From the NCBI RefSeq assembly GCF_001624695.1, contig NZ_JSEP01000013.1, positions 62,001 through 126,000 on the forward strand: a stretch of 64,000 nt of DNA, given 5' to 3'. Positions 59,862 through 64,000 of the stretch are shown here, piece after piece. The first letter of the stretch is position 1, and every line of letters starts with the position of its first letter. A program made the position numbers and the translations under genes. The DNA comes from Labrenzia sp. OB1. Its GTDB lineage: Bacteria; Pseudomonadota; Alphaproteobacteria; Rhizobiales; Stappiaceae. The notes below the pieces were generated by a model that was not told where the DNA came from, did no database searches, and saw only the letters and a list, made by a program, of their open reading frames with translations.

Positions 59862-60959
59862 ATGGCCGAGATCGTGATCAGAAACCTCAGGAAGGAATTC
59901 GGCGACTTCACGGCGGTGCAGTCTTCCTCCTTCAAGATCGAGGATGGCGAGTTCTTCATGCTGCTCGGCCCGTCCGGCTGCGGCAAGACCACCACACTCA
60001 GGATGATCGCCGGGCTGGAACTGCCGACCTCCGGCGAGATCTATATCGACGGCGAGGAAGTGGGCCAAAGGCCGGCGAGCAAGCGGGACATTGCTTTCGT
60101 CTTCCAGATGTTCGCCCTTTATCCGCACTTGAATGTGCGCAGGAACATCAGCTATCCGCTGGTCAGTCAGGGCATGCCGAAACAACAGGTCGCCGAGAAA
60201 GTCGATGAGGTTTCCCGAATCCTTGGCATCGGCGACATTCTCGATCGGCCCGTCAGCGGACTGTCCGGTGGCGACCGGCAGCGAGTGGCGCTGGGGCGTG
60301 CGATCGTCCGCGACCCGAAGGCCTTCATGATGGACGAACCGCTTGGCGCGCTCGACGCCGAGTTTCGCGAACACATGGCGGAAGAGTTGCGCGCATTGCA
60401 CGACAGGATGAGCGCCACCACGGTCTATGTGACCCACGACCAGCTTGAAGCCATGCAGATGGGCGACAAGATCGTCGTCATGAACCACGGGGTGATCGAA
60501 CAGTTCGGTACGCCGAGGGACATCTACGACAAGCCGGCCACAATGTTTGTCGCCGATTTCATCGGTTCTCCCTCGATGAACTTCCTGAGATTTCACGGCC
60601 AGGTCCATGCAGGTTCCGGCACCGTTGTCATGCACCATCAGGAACTTGAGGTTCCAAGGTTGCAGGAACCGTTCGAAGGCGATCTGGTCTATGGCATCCG
60701 GCCGGAGCATATTTCGCTCAGCGACAGCGGAACCTATCGCGGCGAGGTGATCGCCAGCGAATATCTGGGAACGACGCAGATCGTGACCCTGAAAACCGGC
60801 AGCGGGGAACTCAAGGCCCGCATCCCGTCAGACCAGCCTGTCCGGGCAGGAGAACATGTCGGGCTGGAATTTGATGGTGCCACCGTCACGCTGTTCGACA
60901 ACCAGACGGGCAGGGCGCTGAGGTCCGAGCTGAACGAGGGAGTGCTGTCCCATGTCTGA
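59862..60959 (+). CDS. ABC transporter ATP-binding protein 1 (polyol type)
   Basis: 365 residues. Walker A GPSGCGKTT near 38, signature LSGGDRQRVALGRA near 136, Walker B AFMMDEPLGAL near 156, and the H-loop in YVTHDQLEAMQMG. The C-terminal OB-type (TOBE) domain (about 240-365) is that of MalK-type regulators. Paired with ATP-binding protein 2, as in GlpS/GlpT-type importers, where two different ATPases form the dimer. Its end overlaps the next gene by 8 bases. Confidence 0.94.
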   Translation: MAEIVIRNLRKEFGDFTAVQSSSFKIEDGEFFMLLGPSGCGKTTTLRMIAGLELPTSGEIYIDGEEVGQRPASKRDIAFVFQMFALYPHLNVRRNISYPLVSQGMPKQQVAEKVDEVSRILGIGDILDRPVSGLSGGDRQRVALGRAIVRDPKAFMMDEPLGALDAEFREHMAEELRALHDRMSATTVYVTHDQLEAMQMGDKIVVMNHGVIEQFGTPRDIYDKPATMFVADFIGSPSMNFLRFHGQVHAGSGTVVMHHQELEVPRLQEPFEGDLVYGIRPEHISLSDSGTYRGEVIASEYLGTTQIVTLKTGSGELKARIPSDQPVRAGEHVGLEFDGATVTLFDNQTGRALRSELNEGVLSHV

Positions 60960-61947
60960 GGTCAAGCTTTCCGGGCTCTCGAAAGCCTTCGGCGATACGG
61001 TTGCCGTCAACCAGGTCTCCCTGACGATTGCGAACGGGGCTTTCGTTACGCTGCTGGGTCCCACGGGTGCGGGCAAGACGACAATCCTGCGGCTGATTGC
61101 CGGACTGGAGCAGCCCGATGCGGGAGACCTGGTCATCGGCGGGCGGTCCGTGGTCAGGGATACGCCGGCGCAGCGCAACGTTGCCATGGTGTTCCAGCAG
61201 TACTCGCTCTACCCGCATCTGAGTGTCAGGGACAATCTGGCTTTTCCGCTGCGCTCGCCGCTTCTGAAGACGCCGGAGGACCTGATCGACCGCAAGGTGG
61301 CGGAAGTCGCGGAGGTCCTGAAGATTTCCCACAAGCTCAACAACCGGGCGACGAACCTATCGGGAGGCGAGATGCAGCGTGTGTCCATCGGCCGGGCGCT
61401 GGTTCGCAATCCCGCGATCTACCTGATGGACGAACCTCTGAGTTCGCTGGACGCGAAATTGCGTTCGGATCTGCGTATCGAGCTGAAGCGCATCCAGGCA
61501 AGCCTGGGCGCGACGATGCTCTATGTCACCCATGACCAGATCGAGGCGATGACCATGGCAACCCATGTCGGCGTTCTCGATGAAGGCAGGCTGGTGCAGT
61601 TCGGGTCTCCGCGGGAGATCTACGAGGATCCGGTCAATCTCTATGTGGCGGGACGGCTCGGTCAGCCGCGCATCAATGTACTGCCTGCGGACATGTTCGC
61701 CGGAGCGCCGACCGGCGCGAAAACAATCGGTTTGCGGCCGGAACATATTTCGCAAGGAGAGGGCAAGACCTGCAATGTGAGACGGGTGGAGCATCTGGGT
61801 GACCAGATCCGTCTGCATCTGTCGCTTGAAGGCCATGACATTGTCACCCTTTCGGAAAACCGTATGGACTATGAGCCTGGCGATACCGTCGCCATTCAAC
61901 CGCGAAAACCGCTGTTTTTTGACGCCAGCGGTGCGCGTATCGCCTGA
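60952..61947 (+). CDS. ABC transporter ATP-binding protein 2 (polyol type)
   Basis: 331 residues. Walker A GPTGAGKTT near 35, signature LSGGEMQRVSIGRALVRN near 138, Walker B IYLMDEPLSSLDAKLR near 158. Short TOBE-like end. Partner of ATP-binding protein 1. Its stop precedes the dihydroxyacetone kinase ATG by 11 bases. Confidence 0.93.
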   Translation: MSEVKLSGLSKAFGDTVAVNQVSLTIANGAFVTLLGPTGAGKTTILRLIAGLEQPDAGDLVIGGRSVVRDTPAQRNVAMVFQQYSLYPHLSVRDNLAFPLRSPLLKTPEDLIDRKVAEVAEVLKISHKLNNRATNLSGGEMQRVSIGRALVRNPAIYLMDEPLSSLDAKLRSDLRIELKRIQASLGATMLYVTHDQIEAMTMATHVGVLDEGRLVQFGSPREIYEDPVNLYVAGRLGQPRINVLPADMFAGAPTGAKTIGLRPEHISQGEGKTCNVRRVEHLGDQIRLHLSLEGHDIVTLSENRMDYEPGDTVAIQPRKPLFFDASGARIA

Positions 61948-61958
61948 GGAGACGGGAC

Positions 61959-63605
61959 ATGAAGCAGTTCATCAACTCTAAGGAAACGCTCGTTACCGAG
62001 GCCATCGACGGGACCTTGCGAACGGCAGGTGGCCGCCTTGCCCGCCTTGACGGCTATCCGCATATCAAGGTGGTGGTGCGGACCGACTGGGACAAATCCA
62101 AGGTCGCGCTGGTATCCGGCGGCGGCTCGGGACACGAGCCCAGTCATGCCGGTTTTGTCGGTCAGGGCATGTTGACGGCGGCCGTCTGCGGCGAGGTCTT
62201 CGCTTCGCCATCGGTGGATGCGGTGCTTGCCGGCATCCTGGCGGTCACGGGCAAGGCAGGCTGCCTGCTGATCGTCAAGAATTATACCGGCGACCGGCTG
62301 AATTTCGGCCTCGCGGCCGAACGGGCGCGGGCCTTCGGGCTGAAGGTCAAGATGGTGGTCGTTGACGACGATGTCGCCTTGCCGGACCTGCCGCAGGCGC
62401 GCGGGGTCGCCGGAACGCTGTTCGTGCACAAGATCGCCGGTGCGCTGGCCGATCAGGGAGCGGATCTGGAGACGGTACACGAGGCCGCGCAGCGCGTGAT
62501 CGGCGGAGCGATCTCCATCGGCATGTCGCTTGACACCTGCACGATCCCGGGGTCTCCGAAAGAGGCGCGGATCGAAAGGGGCAAAGCTGAGCTTGGCCTG
62601 GGTATCCACGGCGAGGCAGGTGTCGAGCAGGTCGACTTTTCCAACGCCAAGGCGGCCATGGCAATGGTGGTCGACCGGCTGGCGCCCAATCTGGTCCCGG
62701 GACCGCATGTGGCGATCCTGAACAACCTCGGGGGAACCACGCCGCTTGAAATGGCGGTGCTCGCCGAAGAGTTGACCCTGTCGCGCATCGGCGGACAGAT
62801 CCGCTGGCTGATCGGGCCGGCCGAGATGATGACCTCTCTGGACATGCACGGTTTTTCCGTGTCGCTGTTGCCGGTGAGCAAGTCGGACGAGGCGGCGCTC
62901 CAGGCTCCGGTGGCGCCGTGGGTCTGGCCCGGTTGCCTGGCGCTCGGGCCTGTTTCCATCCTGCCTCTGCCAGACGGATTGGCGCCGATCCAGCCACTCC
63001 CTTCAAAGAATCCTGAGATGCGCGCGTTCATCGAGCAGTGCTGCAATATCCTGATTGCAGCCGAGGCCGATCTCAACGCGCTCGATGCCAAATCCGGAGA
63101 CGGTGATACGGGCAATACGCTGGCGACTGCCGCACGTGCGCTGATCAAGGCGCTCGACCGGCTGCCGCTTGCCGATCTCACCCAGCTCTACCGGGCGATC
63201 GGCCTTGAACTCAGCCAGACCATGGGCGGTTCGTCCGGTGTTCTGCTGGCGATCTTTTTTGCGGCGGCTGGGGATGCCTCCTCCAGCGGTCGCAACGCGA
63301 TCGGCGCGCTGAAGGCGGGCCTTGACCGGATCATGCAGGTTGGCGGCGCTCAGCCAGGAGACCGGACGATGATCGATGCGCTGATGCCGGCGCTGAATGC
63401 GCTGGAGAAGGGCATCGGGGAAGCCGCAAGGGAGGCGCGTCAGGGAGCAGATGCCACGGCCCGCATCACGCGTGCGCGCGCCGGGCGGGCCAGCTATGTC
63501 TCCGAAGCAAATCTTTCCGGCCACAACGACCCGGGGGCAGAAGCGGTGGCCCGCCTTTTCGAGCAGCTCGCCGGTCAGCCGTTCCTATCCTCCCGGAGCG
63601 CTTGA
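61959..63605 (+). CDS. Dihydroxyacetone kinase, DhaK-DhaL fusion (ATP type)
   Basis: 548 residues. The DhaK part (1-330) has LVSGGGSGHEPSHAGFVG and the covalent substrate His217 in GLGIHGEAG. The DhaL part (about 350-540) binds ATP, with the metal-ligand Asp cluster in LDAKSGDGDTGNTLATAAR and the lid SQTMGGSSGVLLAIFF. ATP-dependent fused kinases of this type phosphorylate dihydroxyacetone; close relatives in polyol clusters act on tetruloses such as erythrulose. Here it closes the importer operon, so the imported compound is probably converted to a ketose and then phosphorylated. Confidence 0.93.
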   Translation: MKQFINSKETLVTEAIDGTLRTAGGRLARLDGYPHIKVVVRTDWDKSKVALVSGGGSGHEPSHAGFVGQGMLTAAVCGEVFASPSVDAVLAGILAVTGKAGCLLIVKNYTGDRLNFGLAAERARAFGLKVKMVVVDDDVALPDLPQARGVAGTLFVHKIAGALADQGADLETVHEAAQRVIGGAISIGMSLDTCTIPGSPKEARIERGKAELGLGIHGEAGVEQVDFSNAKAAMAMVVDRLAPNLVPGPHVAILNNLGGTTPLEMAVLAEELTLSRIGGQIRWLIGPAEMMTSLDMHGFSVSLLPVSKSDEAALQAPVAPWVWPGCLALGPVSILPLPDGLAPIQPLPSKNPEMRAFIEQCCNILIAAEADLNALDAKSGDGDTGNTLATAARALIKALDRLPLADLTQLYRAIGLELSQTMGGSSGVLLAIFFAAAGDASSSGRNAIGALKAGLDRIMQVGGAQPGDRTMIDALMPALNALEKGIGEAAREARQGADATARITRARAGRASYVSEANLSGHNDPGAEAVARLFEQLAGQPFLSSRSA

Positions 63606-63616
63606 GCGGAAAACTG

Positions 63617-63655
63617 TCCGGCAGTTCGTCTTGCGGGCGGACTGCCGGATTTTTT
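63617..63655. terminator. Terminator between dihydroxyacetone kinase and matB genes
   Basis: Arms TCCGGCAGT and ACTGCCGGA with a GC-rich inner loop that can partly pair, followed on the plus strand by a run of six T. The matB stop lies at its right edge on the opposite strand, so it may serve both convergent genes. Confidence 0.8.
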
Positions 63656-64000
63656 ATGCGCTCACGAACATGTCGCCGTATTGCTCCCTGAGGACATTCT
63701 TCTGCACTTTGCCCATGGTGTTGCGCGGCAGGCTGTCGACGAGGACGAGTTTGCGCGGATGCTTGAAGCGGGCGAGTGAAGATCCGGCGGCTGCCATGAT
63801 CGCGTCCAGGTCGGGGGTCTCGCCGGGGGCCGGAACGATGAGCCCGAGAACCGTCTCTCCGAAGTCCGCATGGGGAACACCTATGACGGCGCTTTCCAGA
63901 ACGCCGGGTTGGTCATCGAGGACCAGCTCGATTTCCTTGGGATAGATGTTGTAACCGCCGGAGATGATCAGGTCCTTGTTGCGGCCGACGATATGGACAT
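63654..64000 (-). CDS. matB: Malonyl-CoA synthetase, C-terminal part (cut by window edge)
   Basis: 115 residues of the acyl-activating enzyme superfamily, running off the right edge. The hinge GRNKDLIISGGYNIYPKEIE and the ATP-binding lysine in LPRNTMGKVQKNVLREQY are intact. The closest match by eye is MatB, which makes malonyl-CoA from malonate. The N-terminal AMP-binding domain lies outside the window. It is convergent with the dihydroxyacetone kinase gene. Confidence 0.85.
   Translation of the reverse strand, partial: VHIVGRNKDLIISGGYNIYPKEIELVLDDQPGVLESAVIGVPHADFGETVLGLIVPAPGETPDLDAIMAAAGSSLARFKHPRKLVLVDSLPRNTMGKVQKNVLREQYGDMFVSA

Overview
The window reads like a chromosome segment of a GC-rich alphaproteobacterium, probably a marine or soil heterotroph near Stappiaceae, Rhodobacterales or Rhizobiales. 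That placement is an inference from the density of solute-binding-protein transporters (three ABC systems and one TRAP system), a MatB-type malonyl-CoA synthetase, dihydroxyacetone kinase, an EAD-linked conflict locus and a giant glycine-rich autotransporter. No rRNA, tRNA, CRISPR array or intact insertion sequence was recognised.

Layout. (1) 1-8630, plus strand: an uncharacterised five-gene locus with a STAND-like P-loop ATPase, an EAD1-like/trypsin-like protease, an orphan protein with a possible second adaptor domain, and a membrane pentapeptide-repeat/TPR protein. It looks like an NTPase-controlled conflict (defence or self-killing) system and is the best candidate for an undescribed system. 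(2) 9158-11986, minus strand: a compact ColE1-like mobilisation and replication module with rep, mobC, relaxase and two small genes nested inside the relaxase gene. Four iteron-like repeats beside an AT-rich tract lie inside the rep gene, as in the phage lambda origin. (3) 12457-21688: a sugar operon with class I aldolase, Gfo/Idh/MocA dehydrogenase, lyxose-isomerase-type cupin, PfkB kinase, ribose-type ABC importer and mutarotase, with a LacI regulator and a perfect operator at the head of the operon. (4) 22375-31212: a LytS/LytTR two-component pair divergent from a 2248-residue autotransporter.

(5) 31296-37706: an MFS transporter, the remnant of an M20-type amidohydrolase, and a 1479-residue membrane protein that fuses WD40 repeats to a KAP-type NTPase. 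(6) 37886-44676: a ribose-type ABC importer with two permeases, an SMP-30 lactonase and a GntR/FadR regulator. (7) 44935-47588: a phage-like regulatory island with an S24 repressor, near-identical palindromic operators on both sides of it and small phage-type genes. (8) 47652-54573: a TRAP transporter operon with DUF1445, DUF2848 and amidase enzymes, divergent from a LysR regulator across a perfect palindrome. (9) 55068-63605: a LacI-controlled glycerol/polyol-type ABC importer (binding protein, two permeases, a small membrane protein, two ATPases) ending in a full-length dihydroxyacetone kinase. (10) 63654-64000: the 3' end of matB on the minus strand.

Genes inside each operon are tightly packed, often with ATGA or TGATG overlaps. 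Strong hairpins follow or precede the binding-protein genes, which suggests graded expression within the transport operons. Each catabolic operon is paired with its own regulator, and for several of them the probable operator is visible.
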